Below are positions 24,998-36,289 of a DNA stretch of 64,000 nt, one piece after another. The notes beneath the pieces were generated by a model, which was given only the letters and a program-made list of their open reading frames with translations, was not told where the DNA came from and did no database searches. Positions within the stretch are counted from its first letter, which is position 1. Each line of letters starts with the position of its first letter. Source of the stretch: Dermanyssus gallinae (lineage: Eukaryota; Arthropoda; Arachnida; Mesostigmata; Dermanyssidae); contig QVRM01002457.1 in the NCBI GenBank assembly GCA_003439945.1, positions 446,001 to 510,000 of the forward strand, written 5' to 3'. The position numbers and the translations under genes are program-made.

Positions 24998-27524
24998 ACG
25001 GACGCACTGTGTCCATCATGCATGCGTACACCGATTCGTTGGAAACGACCAAACCTGTGCACCACAACAACGTCAGCGTACCACCACCGTCTGTGGTACG
25101 TGGGCAGAAGTCGCTTCTCCGCTCGCGCACCGGAGAGCTGCTTCGGCACCGAGACGCAAGGTGACATTATGCCGCTGGACCGCTGGCTCGCAGCGCCGAG
25201 AGACTCGAAATGAGACTCATGAATGCGGACGGATGCATTTGTAGAAAGGGAGGCGGGGACACACTCGTGATGAACAGTGATCATTACTATGTTCTTCTGC
25301 TGATGACAGCCATTTCGGTCAAGGAGCTGATAGGTTCATTCTTAGCATCTCGCATCTATTTTTTTCTGTTCGCCGACAGCTTCGCATTCGTAAATGGAAC
25401 GGCTTTTTTCACCAGCTTTAACATCATTAGGACACAATACTCGTGCCAATTTGAATAGGCTGATGCTACTCATCATACCCATGTAATACTAATCGTTTCC
25501 TTTCGTTTTATTAAACTCTAGAGTCTAGAATCTCTAGTAGAGAAGACGTGCGGCTTGAGATCAAGAACGAAAAACTCACTAACCTACTGTTACCTAGGTT
25601 CAGTTAGGCTTGTGAAACACGTAGAGTTTAAGGCAATTATGTGGAGAGCTTTTCAACTGGCTGAAATGTAAACACCTCTAGCTCGGTCTGGGTCTTCTCA
25701 GCAAGCTAACATAATTATTCATGTAAGACTTTCAGAATCGATGCCTACTCAGAGGGACCAGCGGGCAGGCTAGTTTCTCAAGCAGATGATTCACTTGGTG
25801 CGTGTCGCATATATAGCGGCGGAAATATAGCACGGAATAAGGTAATGTCGTGCATTAAACTCGTTGTGTAAAAGTCTAGGCCTCACAACTATGAGGGAAA
25901 GTAAAACGCAGACAAAGTACTTACACGCACACACCAGTAAGAACAGTGATGGTATCAATTACAATTATTATTAGCTTACTTAGCAAATTTCATTCGAGTT
26001 AGCCAGCCACTGTTCGTATACAACGTCAGCAGAAATACACCTGTCGGTTAGTTATCAATTCTCGACGTCAATGATGACCTCGAAACATCATAGTCTCGGC
26101 TGTTCAATTTTGTTTATATACGCATATATGAAGTAGTGCTATGCCTATGAGTCCTTGCATAAATCCATAAGAAATATCGCGTGCATCGCAAACTTGCTAA
26201 TTAGGCAGTATCTACGGTATTGGCACTACCCGTAGACCTTTAGTCGTACAAATTATATCAGTATTACAATTATTACTAATATGTCGCCGAATAGGGCCGC
26301 ATTGTAAACACGATTAGCAAACAATTAGCGGTACAACTTTTTACCGCCATAATGTCGATGATGTTAATGAACAGTAGTCATCCAAGTAGTGTGGAGCGCC
26401 GTGCGGCGGAGAAAACGGAAGCTGGCGACGTTCATTTGGACATTAGTTGGTTATCAGCGTTGGCATTTCGATAGATGAGAGGAGGATAGATGTCGTCGCG
26501 AGGGCTTTTTCAACTATGAAGTGGGGTGAAGTGGGGCGTAGAGGCCATCAGCAGTTGCTCCGGCATCGGTAATCGTCCGTGCCATCGTAAAGTCACATCG
26601 AGGAGCCGCCAGAGAACGTCAATGAAATTGGTGCATGCATGTTCGCATACCGAGCGCCTCGCCGATCAGTGTAGTTATTAACTGTTGGCCAACCATAATG
26701 ACAATTGTGCCGTGATAGCATGCTTGCGAACTCCGACGGACACAAAACGCATTGTCTCCGGGGGCTCGGCTTGGCGGTGGCAGCCGTGGGCGACCACCCC
26801 CAACTGTTCGGCAGCTCGGATAGATATTAGAGTGGAGGGGCTTGGGGGGGGGGGTTGGATGAAACAGAGGACGAAACAGAGGGCGAGGGATGCGGCAGAA
26901 CTTTGGCGCGACATTGGCCGATGGTCTCAACGGCGGGAGCGTAGCGTGGTTCCAAATATCTGCATGCTCTGTTGTAGCTGCATTCGCTGTTGCTTCTGCA
27001 GCCCTCCTGCTGCTGCTGTTGCTGCTGTAGTTAGGTTCGGCTGTCGTGCGTGTGAGATCACGCCGTTCGCCTGTGTCACTTCAATGGCAAAATGGTCGTC
27101 CCAGCTCCAACCGCCCATGCCATGTCGTGTTGGCATCCCATTCGCTCGTCGGTGATCCAAGTTAATCAATGGACAGAATGCGTCACGAACGAGTGCAACC
27201 CGCGGCGCGATGGCAATAGACGTGTTGATCGTAGACATGAACATGGATGGGCGTGTTGTCAATATCCGCCGTCGGACGGAAGCTGACAACGTGCCCGCGC
27301 TACTGAGACGCAGGAGCAGGACGTTTTTAGCAGGGCGCGTCGCTTTCAAAGTTTGACTTGAGCTGTCGTCGAAACACGAATGCGCCTACCGCCGCCACAA
27401 GCCTCTCTACTCTGCGCCTTTGCAGGGCGCATTCTTCTCTCTCTCTCTCTTGATTTCTACTTTCGTGGTGGTCGCAAGTAGTGAGTGGTGAGTTTCCAGT
27501 GGTGATTGTTGACACCATCATGTA
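24998..27524. other. Anonymous sequence, possible exon-like frame on minus
   Basis: Mostly featureless. A GC-balanced part at 26620-27350 has open frames on both strands (minus 26927-27349, 140 codons with a Q-rich end; plus 26685-27155, 156 codons). Neither shows a known domain, and each is largely the shadow of the other. A poly-G run is near 26845-26853. Confidence 0.4.
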
Positions 27525-28836
27525 CGAGGTGTGTTCAAAAAGTATCGCGACTTTTGAATTTTCGCGGGTTACGTATATTCGAATTTCGATTTTTTGTGGC
27601 GTTATGTTGGTACTCATGTCTCTCACTTATGCCGAAAAGCTCGGCCATTTTGAATGTTCACTTAATTGTTGACAGCTGCTTTGCTTGCACGTGTTTTGGA
27701 TCGTCTTCGATTTTTACCTATTCAAAAAAATGGATTAAAGAACCTGTATCAAATTTTGTGTGAAAAACGAAATTAAGTGCGCGGATGCATTCCGAATGTT
27801 GACTGTGGCATACGGAGAAGCTACCTTGGACCGAAGCAACGTTTATCGGTGGTACAAAATGTTCTCAGAAGGCCGAGAAGATGTGAACGACGAAGAGCGT
27901 GCCGGACGCCCGAGCACTTCAACAACAGACGAAAAAATTAATGAAGTGGAGAAAATGGTATTGGCCAATCGTCGAATCACCGTTAGAGAAGTTGCTGAGG
28001 ACCTAAACATATCGATTGGCTCGTGCCATTCGATTTTTATCAATGATTTGGGCATGAGACGGGTCGCCGCGAAATTCGTACCAAAATTGCTCAATTGCGA
28101 CCAAAAACAGCATCGCATGAACATTGCTAATGAGATGTTGGACTCTGTCCGCGACGACCCAAATTTGCTCCAGAGGGTCATAACTGGTGACGAATCGTGG
28201 GTTTATGGTTATGACGTGGAAACCAAAGCTCAATCATCTCAATGGAAGCTGCCGCACGAACCAAGACCGAAAAAGCGCGCCAAGTTCGGTCGAATGTGAA
28301 AGTTTTGCTGACAGTTTTCTTCGATTGCAGGGGCGTGGTGCATCATGAGTTCTTGCCACAGGGTAGAACGGTCAATAAGGAATATTACCTGCAAGTTATG
28401 CGCAATTTGCGCGAAGCAATCCGCCAGAAACGCCCGGATTTGTGGAATAACAAAAATTGGCTTTTGCACCACGATAACGCCCCTGCTCACACATCGTTGC
28501 TTGTGCGCGAGTTTTTGGCCAAAAACAACACACTAATGATGCCACCGTATTCCCCAGATCTGGCCCCCTGTGACTTTTTCTTGTTCCCTAAACTGAAGAG
28601 GCCCATGAAAGGACGACGTGACGCTACGCTTGACGAGATAAAGACGGCATCGAAGGAGGAGCTGAACAAGATAAAAAAATGTTTTTTTGAAGTGCTTCGA
28701 AGATTGGAAAAACCGTTGGCACAAGTGTATAATATCTCATGGGGATTACTTTGAAGGGGACAAAATAGATATTCATGAATAAATGAATATTTTTTTAAAA
28801 AACACAAAAGTCGCGATACTTTTTGAACACACCTCG
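27525..28836 (+). mobile_element. Mariner-like DNA transposon, complete ends
   Basis: A 1,312-bp element with perfect 32-bp terminal inverted repeats beginning CGAGGTGTGTTCAAAAAG. It is flanked on each side by TA (27523-27524 and 28837-28838), the target duplication expected of Tc1/mariner. It encloses one plus-strand transposase gene, which is broken (see separate entry). Intact TIRs mean the copy could in principle still be moved by an active transposase of the same family elsewhere in the genome (inference). The perfect TIRs suggest a fairly recent insertion, although the coding part has decayed. Confidence 0.97.
27730..28782 (+). pseudogene. Mariner transposase, broken by one stop and two frameshifts
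   Basis: The cut-and-paste transposase of the element. The N-terminal half has two helix-turn-helix regions (around KCADAFRMLTVAYGE and ITVREVAEDLNISIGS) joined by a GRPS linker. The catalytic half has TGDESWVYGYD (first Asp, 28189), HHDNAPAHTS (second Asp, 28473) and YSPDLAPCDFFLF (third Asp, 28572). Lesions: the ATG at 27730 is followed two codons later by TAA (27736); the frame shifts by one base at the A run 28270-28274, just before KARQVRSNVK; and it shifts again at about 28674-28698, after which EDWKNRWHKC..GDYFEGDKIDI runs to TAA at 28780-28782. The second and third Asp are 32 residues apart, not the canonical 34, so about two codons are missing before PPYSPD. The TAA is plausibly a CAA-to-TAA change (inference). 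Confidence 0.95.
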
Positions 28837-28897
28837 TATACAGACCTTTTCATTCACCGAAGCAATGTCGATAACAGCAACGGTGTTGCACTTTTTC

Positions 28898-28932
<35 letters not shown>

Positions 28933-29388
28933 TCGGACGCACAGGAGGTCAGCTTTAACCACTTTTAATATTTCTATAATGATTTGAAACGTTCATACAA
29001 GGCAATTGTATTTTTAAAGACACAAAATGAAAATAACGTTATTAATCATATATTTATGTATATATATAGAAAAAGAGAGAGACACATTTGAGTAGAATTT
29101 TGGTATCGCTATTGTCAGCAATACAAAAACATACTCGATGAGTCCTTGAGTGCTAGGCGGAAACCGTGATTTGTTTGTCATATCAAAAGTTGGCCGACTC
29201 TCTGAGGTACACCAGGAGTAATTGGTGCTTAGACAACGGGGTAATGGCGGACAAGTCGACAATGGTCGTTCAGGACACCAACAGGGTGCATATACTCACC
29301 GACAAGCGTGGTGACTATCGCCGAATTTTTCGCCGAGCTTCTTACCACGAGGACGTACGTGCCAATCCAGGGAATAATTTTATATTTT
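28837..29388. other. Flank with (TA)n, no gene
   Basis: A (TA)n tract at about 28902-28931. The open frame starting at 29166 runs on into the SINE and has no known domain. Confidence 0.5.
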
Positions 29389-29562
29389 TCAGGCTGACCC
29401 CCAGTCAAGATTTAACGTCCACGGTATTGCTTTCCGCATTGCTTTATAGACGGACCCCCGCAAATACACACGTGCAACGGTGGGGCCCGAACCCACGCGT
29501 CTATGTGTCTTGTTCGGTCTCGAGGCGCAGGCAAATGCACGACGCCACTGGGCTCGACAACC
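29389..29562 (-). repeat. tRNA-derived SINE, family B, copy 2
   Basis: On minus: an A-box-like GAGCCCAGTGGCG near the head, B box GGTTCGGGCCC, then the family body ending in GACGTTAAATCTTGACTGGG and GGTCAGCC. The best A box of the four family copies. Confidence 0.8.
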
Positions 29563-30985
29563 CAGGGGAAAATGAATGCTTAAGGGTAGGTAGGTTGTCC
29601 CTTGTGCGCTAGTACGCATGGTTTCTATCTAGCGGGGTATCGCCAGTTCGGTCGATGTTGTTAATCGAATTTTTGTTAGCGATGCTTATTGTTGAGAATA
29701 GGTAACAAGGTCACCTCTAAAAATACACCGCCGGGAGTCAGCGGCCATGCTGCTAGCTCACAAGAACTGTTCAAGAAGCCCTAAATATCGCAACATTACA
29801 GGCTCTCATTGAAGTATGAAGCATTGATGTACCTCATAGCGATTCCAAGCCGCTTACCTCAGTGCCAAACTGCACAATGCGATACTATGATGATAAAACC
29901 AAAGTGCAAAAGTCGGACATCGCAAAGTACCCTTCTGTTTCTCAATGCCCAGTGACTTCTTGGCGGCATTTTCGAGCATATAATATTGTCCTGCTTATAC
30001 TCGCTATTTAAAACAGTTAAAAAACGTATACAGGCTTTTAGCCGTACGAACTACGCGATCGTAACGTTGTAATGCTCACAAGAAATTCTGAATAAAACGC
30101 ACTTAAATACCCCCGCGAAAGATTGTATGAATATAAATTATGTAAAAAAACAAAACAATCTACACAACCTTGATTCTGGGTAACATGAGTTTGTGTCCAA
30201 CCGTACTGAACCTGCATGCAATTGCTTGAAGTGGCTCAATATTGAACCTTGTATTGTTTGTTAACTCACAAAAGCTTTTCTATTGTCTGTGCATATTCTG
30301 ATCAGGAGAGTGTCTACAGAAACCGCGTTAAGCACCGACTGCTTTTGCACAAATTGGCCCAGTCTTATGTTGGCAGCCGATTTGTTAGACTTCGGGCAAG
30401 TCCTTATCCGGTCGAGCAGGTGTGTGCCTCATGATGGTTGCGCTTCATCTCGCTATATCTTGTTTATGTTTAAACTTAAGCTGCTACCTGCCATCTGAGG
30501 TAATGCACCTCACGACGCAGACAGCATAAAGCTATATTCTCCCAGCTTGTCCCACCATACCCATAATGCGCTCCCCTAAAAAAATGTGTTGCTGTAAAAT
30601 ATGGCAATTAAGCATTTGAATGAATGCTGACACGCTTTTCTTCGTCACCACCCGTAATCTCGCCATCTCGACTATGCAGGTCACAGTCGATTCAAATACG
30701 AGAGTTCATATGGTGCACGTTGCTAAAACTTTCCTGGTTTCTGAAAGCACCATTTGTGGCAATGCATAATGCACGTGTCAGCAAGCGCTTGTACTGCGCT
30801 CCAGTATGGGAGCCACACCTAAACAAAAGTGTCTTGCCTGCATTTATATGGACAAATTCACCCTTTAAAAGGACTCGATCGGACGTGCTCGATAAATGCA
30901 ACCAATGTGCATATTACTCTGATCGCTGGTCTGAATAGATCGAAATGACCTACCGTTACTACTACATATAGCCCCCCCCCCCCCA

Positions 30986-31001
<16 letters not shown>
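29563..31001. other. Anonymous sequence
   Basis: No recognised gene. Ends in a poly-C, poly-A and (TA)n run at 30971-31031 that abuts the next SINE. Confidence 0.5.

Positions 31002-31032
<31 letters not shown>
31002..31032. repeat. (TA)n tract on the tail side of SINE C copy 1
   Basis: TA repeat preceded by C and A runs. The SINE at 31033-31230 has (TA)n on both sides. Confidence 0.9.
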
Positions 31033-31040
<8 letters not shown>

Positions 31041-31229
31041 TTAGGATTTTCCGTAAGGCTATATTGCCTGTGTACGGTTTTTCATGTCATGGCTAATTTT
31101 AATCTACCCGCATTTTCCTTGTCTAAATTGGAAACCATGCAAACCAATTTAAGAGTGGCCGGTCTGGGTCTCGAATTCAGTCCTCCTGAATGCAAGGCAA
31201 AGGCTTTGCCACTAAGCCATCTTGCTCGG

Positions 31230-31230
<1 letters not shown>
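31033..31230 (-). repeat. tRNA-derived SINE, family C, copy 1
   Basis: Minus-strand order: head ACCGAGCAAGATGGCTTAGTGG (A box), a B box (here GAATTCGAGACCC), a body with AATTGGTTTGCATGG, then CTTACGGAAAATCC and a poly-A tail (a T run on plus). The TTGCC-TTGCAT anticodon region is like tRNA-Ala(UGC) (inference). Both ends abut (TA)n, so it probably inserted into a TA microsatellite. Compare 32112 and 48771. Confidence 0.9.
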
Positions 31231-31263
<33 letters not shown>

Positions 31264-31264
31264 T
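31231..31264. repeat. (TA)n tract on the head side of SINE C copy 1
   Basis: Pure TA continuing to the left arm of the foldback at 31265. Confidence 0.9.
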
Positions 31265-31356
31265 GACAAGCAATTTTGCGCGTGGCCATCTCCAGATTAC
31301 AAAAAGGCAAACGGTACAAACGTTTGCAAATTCGGCACCATCATATCTGCATTATT

Positions 31357-31402
<46 letters not shown>

Positions 31403-31477
31403 CACATATTATGGTGCAAACGTCCTTGCTTTTTCGTAATCTCCAGATGGCCACTCGTAAGGTGGTTGCTTGCCTTG
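31265..31477. repeat. Foldback repeat with a (TA)n core
   Basis: Left arm (31265-31358) and right arm (31401-31477) are imperfect inverted copies. GTGGCCATCTCCAGATTAC on the left pairs with GTAATCTCCAGATGGCCAC on the right, apart from two internal mismatches. AAACGTTTG and GCACCATCATATCTGCA pair with CAAACGT and TGCACATATTATGGTGC. The loop is (TA)n at 31359-31400. No coding potential; best described as a MITE-like or foldback element. Confidence 0.85.
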
Positions 31478-32111
31478 ACATTCAAGTGAGAAATAGAGAT
31501 ATACGTTCAAACGTTACGAATCGGTGCAGGCTACGAATCGTGTGCACGTGCGGTCAGACGTGGATGCCACATATCATCATTTGAGTGGCTATCAGATTTG
31601 CTTCCCAAAGGAGAAGCTCAGAACCCGTTCCGACCTGAATATCGAACGAGCTACTAGCTAACCGATCTCGTAGCAGCCGACTAAAAATCTTCTATAAAAA
31701 TGGACAAAAAACAACAACAACCTAGGACGATCGCTGAGCAAAGTTCGCCCCTTTGGAAAAGAACCAGAACAACGGAACCATAGCAAAAAAAAACTATCGG
31801 CTAAGATATCCTACAATAGCTGAGAGGGGACGGCCATGTATCACCGCTTTATTGAGACGTCTGCGCCCTGGCTTTTTCCTAAAACATATTCATAAATCTT
31901 AAAGCTATACATACATAAAGTCTACCTTGTTTCTATCATGCATCAATAGATATATTTTCAATTAGTATAGCTGCTTTCTGCTTAAGAAACTTTTAGGCCT
32001 GCACGACGATACGGCCGATTTTGTGCGGGATATATCCAAAAGTATATATACACATTTATAAATAAGTAAATATATATATATATATATATATATACGGACA
32101 AGTTAGACATG
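31478..32111. other. Anonymous sequence with a (TA)n tract
   Basis: (TA)n at about 32069-32094. No gene recognised. Confidence 0.5.
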
Positions 32112-32321
32112 TTACCGGGTTACCGAGCAAGATGGCTTAGTGGCAGAGCCTTTGCCTTGCATTCGGGAGAACTGGGTTCGAGACCCAGACCGGCCACTCT
32201 AAAATTGGTTTGCATGGTTTTCAATTTAGACAAGGTAAATGCCGGAGTGGATTAAAATTAGCTATGACAGGAAAAAACCGTACACGGGCAATAGCCTTAC
32301 GGAAAATATGTTTTAAAAAAA
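32112..32321 (+). repeat. tRNA-derived SINE, family C, copy 2
   Basis: Clearest copy. The A box is in ATGGCTTAGTGGCAGAGCC and the B box in GGGTTCGAGACCCAG, with GACCGGCCACT after the T arm. The body contains AATTGGTTTGCATGG and GGCAATAGCCTTACGG, and it ends in an A-rich tail. Imperfect target-site duplications TTAGACATG (32103-32111) and TTAGACACG (32322-32330) flank it, which supports insertion by retroposition. Opposite orientation to the other two copies. Confidence 0.93.
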
Positions 32322-32330
32322 TTAGACACG

Positions 32331-33352
32331 CTCCACCAGCCACTTGAATTGCCGCGTACGTGACCAGGCAGAGGCAGTATGAGCACACGGTAAGGGTGTG
32401 GGCCTAACAGGGTGTATATATATATATTTATATACATATAGAGATATATGTGGCGCATGTCACGCGGCGTGCACCACGAGGTTGCAGGGAGATCCCGCAC
32501 GTATTCATCACCTGGTCAACGGAAATAAGTAAACAATCTTGTCACCTCGAGATGGAATTTGTGGAATTGTGCACGCCGATCGAAGGACAAGACAGAGTAC
32601 GACTATCTGGCGCGCAACACACACCAGGAGACGGATGGCGATATTCGAATGCTTGTTTCCTCTACCTGTGTTACCAATCAGTCGGTTTGCCAGTCTAAAA
32701 GTGCACGTGTGAAGGGAATTCATAATGACGCTGCATCGTCATGCCTGCGTTGCGAGAGACAGAGAGAGAGAGAGAGAAATAGAGAGAGATTGAAACGCCA
32801 GCGTCTGACGATGTTGTGTGCTCTCGCTGAAGTCCTCGTCGCTTCAGCGGACGCTTACCTCGTTGAGAACATCAAAGGGTCGCGCTACTACGACGCAACC
32901 CCTTCAAATGCTACGACGATTGCGATAGCCGCCGTCGCGTGACCGGGGCACCGGGGGTCGCGGTCAGCCTCGATGCGCTCAATACGCCACTGACAGCAGT
33001 GTTGGCTCTGTCTGGTCAACTTTCGTCTGTTACCTTCAAACCGAGCAGTTCCTAGTGCAACCAAGACTAGCCTTATCGTATTTCGGTTCTTCTCTGATGG
33101 GACTACTCACATTCCCTGTGACCCGGTCCTGTTGTTTGCAGAGGCGGTCGAATTTGCGCAGTTTTTAAAGTGTTTCGACGGCGCAAAAATATTAAAGTGA
33201 GATCTCACCTCGATTGTATCGAGACAGCGCGTCAACTGCTGCCCTACGGCACCTGATGCCAATCCTTCGATGTTCCCATTGATGGCTTATTTGTTAGCTT
33301 ACTCAGCATTCTCTTTTCACATGTGTCTTATGAGGGATAACTCCGTAGACCT
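32331..33352. other. Anonymous sequence with a GA repeat
   Basis: (GA)n at about 32757-32789 and a short (TA)n at 32415-32430. No supported gene; 32800-33070 is GC-balanced but without known domains. Confidence 0.45.
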
Positions 33353-33612
33353 AGAATTATAAACATTTTAAGGGAGGTTGTTTTTATGTTTTTGGGCCGG
33401 CCATGATGAGATATCTAGGGTTTTAATAAGAGCCCTTCTGACAGCAGCATAACCGCTGACTCTCGGCGGTAAAGTTTTTTCCTCTGTTCTCAGTGAGCAT
33501 CGGCCAAAGAAGATTCGACCAAGAACAACTGGGATCGAACCGGTGATAATCGGGGTCAACTGGTGGGTGACAACCATGGCTATCACACTAGCCCATGAGA
33601 CCACACCGTTAC
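33353..33612 (-). repeat. tRNA-derived SINE, family A, copy 4 (most complete)
   Basis: Minus-strand order: tRNA-like head with GTGTGGTCTCATGGGCTAG, B box GGTTCGATCCC, body with GATGCTCACTGAGAACAGAG and CCGAGAGTCAGCGG, CTAGATATCTCATCATGGCCGG, and a tail ending AACCTCCC..AAAATGTTTATAATTCT. This copy links the head, body and tail words found separately in the other copies and so defines the element at about 260 bp. Confidence 0.85.
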
Positions 33613-34460
33613 TCCGTAGACGTAGAGAGATGCGCGAAGAGCCATATTCTCTGGACAACGCATTAACCCGATTAAGGGCCTGTATGTTATACACAACTTT
33701 ATTGAAAAGCTCTACACGCTACATGTAGCGCCCTCCTAGCTTTCAAGGTAGACTGCAGGATGGTTCATAGAGCCATTTTGTTCTCACATGTTCCGGTTTC
33801 TGCTAGATATTCGAGACGCATTACCTTATTTCAGGTGTATTTTGTGCTCAAGGAGTCCAGTGATTGGCGTCTGGCTTCGTGCTTAACAGCTGTCTGGAGA
33901 ATTACCTCAAGGGTAATTCGATGCTTAGCATCCTCAAAGCACTCTCTCCGGCGCGAACTTCTAGAGTAGGTTTTCTAAGCACTGTGTACAAGAAGCCGAA
34001 TGTAATATCTACAGTATTAATTCTGGAAATGCATATGTGTAGCTGTTCATCAGGTAGATTCATTGTACTGTAGATGTTTGTAAATTCAACATACAATAAT
34101 GTTGGATAGATATGCACTACATACGCGTTTATGTATGTGTGTATAGATGCGCACGTATAAACAACGTGTTCAACCCCAGGAGGGAGTGGAGGCAGGCATG
34201 CGTTGTTTAGGAGTGACGGTGAGAATAATGATTTTTGTTAAACTTGTTTTTGTGGCTGAGCGGACATTTACTTTACAAAATGTACGATTAACGGAGAACG
34301 GTCAAGTTAGGAGAAATAGAGAAACTAAACAAACCGGCGAGTTCGGAAGTGAACTATAGCAAAGAAGAATAGTCGTACTGAGAGCATAAATGTAATGGAT
34401 ATAATTTTGGTACCAAATTGTTCCAACGTCACCCTTAAACAAGACATTTCCGCCCCAACG
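33613..34460. other. Anonymous sequence
   Basis: Short ORFs only, no known domain. Confidence 0.45.
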
Positions 34461-34486
34461 TTTTATTAAAAAACATATTTATTTTA

Positions 34487-34742
34487 ATGTGTTGTACGAT
34501 CGTTTTAAGCCTGGCCAAACTGGGTTTGGATACCCTGTATCCCGATACGCCCCTATTATGTTTATATACGGCCAGTGGATGTGAGGTGGGTTTCACCAGC
34601 CTGCATATTACCCGACCGCCTTACAATGACTTTCTGCATATTATGCTCTCGGAGCCTCTGTTCTTTGCTCTGCTATTTTTTTTATTGTTGTTAAGATGCA
34701 GCACCGGAAATAAACCATGTTTGAACTTGAACTTGAATATAC
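34487..34742 (+). repeat. Possible LINE 3' end
   Basis: The segment ends with AATAAACCATG then TTGAACTTGAACTTGAA, an AATAAA signal followed by short TGAACT repeats. This is typical of the 3' tails of some arthropod LINEs. The preceding 250 bp has a degraded frame with no motif I can name. Confidence 0.4.
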
Positions 34743-35093
34743 GCACGTGTGCAGGTATCTGTATTTCATGACACTGTCGCGATAAACTACGACGCTGTGT
34801 GCACTCTTGTTGGTTCACAGGGCGCGTGATCTCGGAATGGAAATTTCGCAGCCGACAATGAAAGAGCGGATGTAGAGGATCGAAACGGAAAGAGGTCGTT
34901 CATGGGATAGAGCGGCGTTTTGAGATCGAAAGGCAAAAAGGCTTAGAAGAGGGCACCCGTCACACACGTTTGCGCCGTAAGTGCCCCCAAAGGATCTCTT
35001 ATCCCCATTACCACTACAACCATTGACGTATTCGAGCATTGCTTAACAGAACGACTCAACCAACAAAGTATCAAACCTGAGTAAATTTTAACA

Positions 35094-35094
<1 letters not shown>
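34743..35094. other. Anonymous sequence
   Basis: No gene or repeat recognised. Confidence 0.5.

Positions 35095-35160
<66 letters not shown>
35095..35160. repeat. (TA)n microsatellite
   Basis: About 65 bp of TA. A second tract of about 60 bp lies at 35340-35401. The sequence between has a weak B-box-like CAGTTCAATTCCAG at about 35249. Confidence 0.93.
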
Positions 35161-35162
<2 letters not shown>

Positions 35163-35337
35163 CACTAAATCCATTTATCTTAGCATACATATAGGGTACT
35201 GACAAATCGGTGGTAATAGTAGCTTTTGACTGTGATTTCGTAAGACATCAGTTCAATTCCAGCACGACGCACAATGGCTAGGTGCGTGTTGCACGATACT
35301 TGCCTCTTGTATAATCTATTGGTTTTTAATAAAACAA

Positions 35338-35339
<2 letters not shown>

Positions 35340-35404
<65 letters not shown>

Positions 35405-35415
35405 CATATATATAG
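35340..35415. repeat. (TA)n microsatellite
   Basis: About 60 bp of TA, then ATACATATATATAG. Confidence 0.93.
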
Positions 35416-35579
35416 TGAAATTATATGAAAACGCAAGCTGGAACAATTCAGGTACTTGAGAACTACGTACTCTATGTCGCGTGTGAACGTTTAATAGTCA
35501 AGCTCTCGAAGCAATCAAGCTCAAATAGTTCAGATGTGCATCGTACGTCGACATAGGAGCACAAACGACCCCGGACGCG

Positions 35580-36017
35580 GTGTATCGACGACATCAAACG
35601 CACAGGCAGAGGCAAATAGCTACTGCGACCTCCGCAACTGTACCACACTCGAAAAACTGCAACATGGTATCGTGTAGATACACGAACGAGACAGAAAATG
35701 ACGTTCAACAGTTAAGCATTTGTTGGCCGCCTAGTATGCGCGTCCATGCGTCTCGTCAGGTAACTGACGAGAGCTTGTTTTACGTAGAGTGTAAACAAAC
35801 ACCAAATATCGTCGTGCAACAGCGTCTAAGACTTTTCAGCAAATGTAAGCGATTGTTCTCGCTTTTCGCGCCGCCGGACGGACCGTCAAAGGAGTATAAA
35901 GTAAAGTTCTTTCGTTGCCAAGGTCAGCAACCGTTTACAAGATTTAGAGAATTTAGTACGCGGCTGCAGAAGAAGAGGCAGAACCGGGTTCCATCTATAG
36001 AACCGATTGCAAGATAG
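35580..36017 (+). other. Unrecognised open frame, 145 codons
   Basis: An open frame with normal-looking amino-acid composition (K/R-rich C-terminus, FFRCQGQQPF and FREFSTRLQKK segments) in otherwise non-coding DNA. No known domain, signal peptide or membrane segment. It could be an exon, decayed transposon DNA (a Tc1-type remnant begins 270 bp downstream) or chance. Confidence 0.2.
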
Positions 36018-36289
36018 ATCGCTAGAGATAGATGGACGCATAGAGTGCGTTGTGTGAGGACCCCCGAACTAAGTGAGCCTCTGCAATAGTGCACTTTGGA
36101 CGATTCTCGTACATTGATAGGCGCATTGAGCGCCAAATGTGATGTGCTATTGCGGGCCACTGCGGGTTGAATTGTTCACGAGGACCTCAGGTATCAGTCT
36201 TATGCCATAAAAGTCAAACAAAGCCCCTCGGAGGCCTATAAACCGAACAGACTTGCTCAATGTCGTTGTCGTCTTGAATTGGTCCCACA

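Noticed and set aside
26927..27349. 140-codon minus frame as a real gene
   Set aside because: Overlaps plus-strand frames in the same GC-rich stretch and has no recognised domain, so coding strand and status cannot be decided.
27843..28233. Minus-strand frames inside the mariner element
   Set aside because: Antisense shadows of the transposase.
28242..28754. Separate gene starting at ATG 28242
   Set aside because: It is the frame-shifted continuation of the mariner transposase begun at 27730.
32124..32200. Functional tRNA gene
   Set aside because: A and B boxes are present but the cloverleaf is imperfect, and the same sequence continues into a SINE body shared by two other copies.
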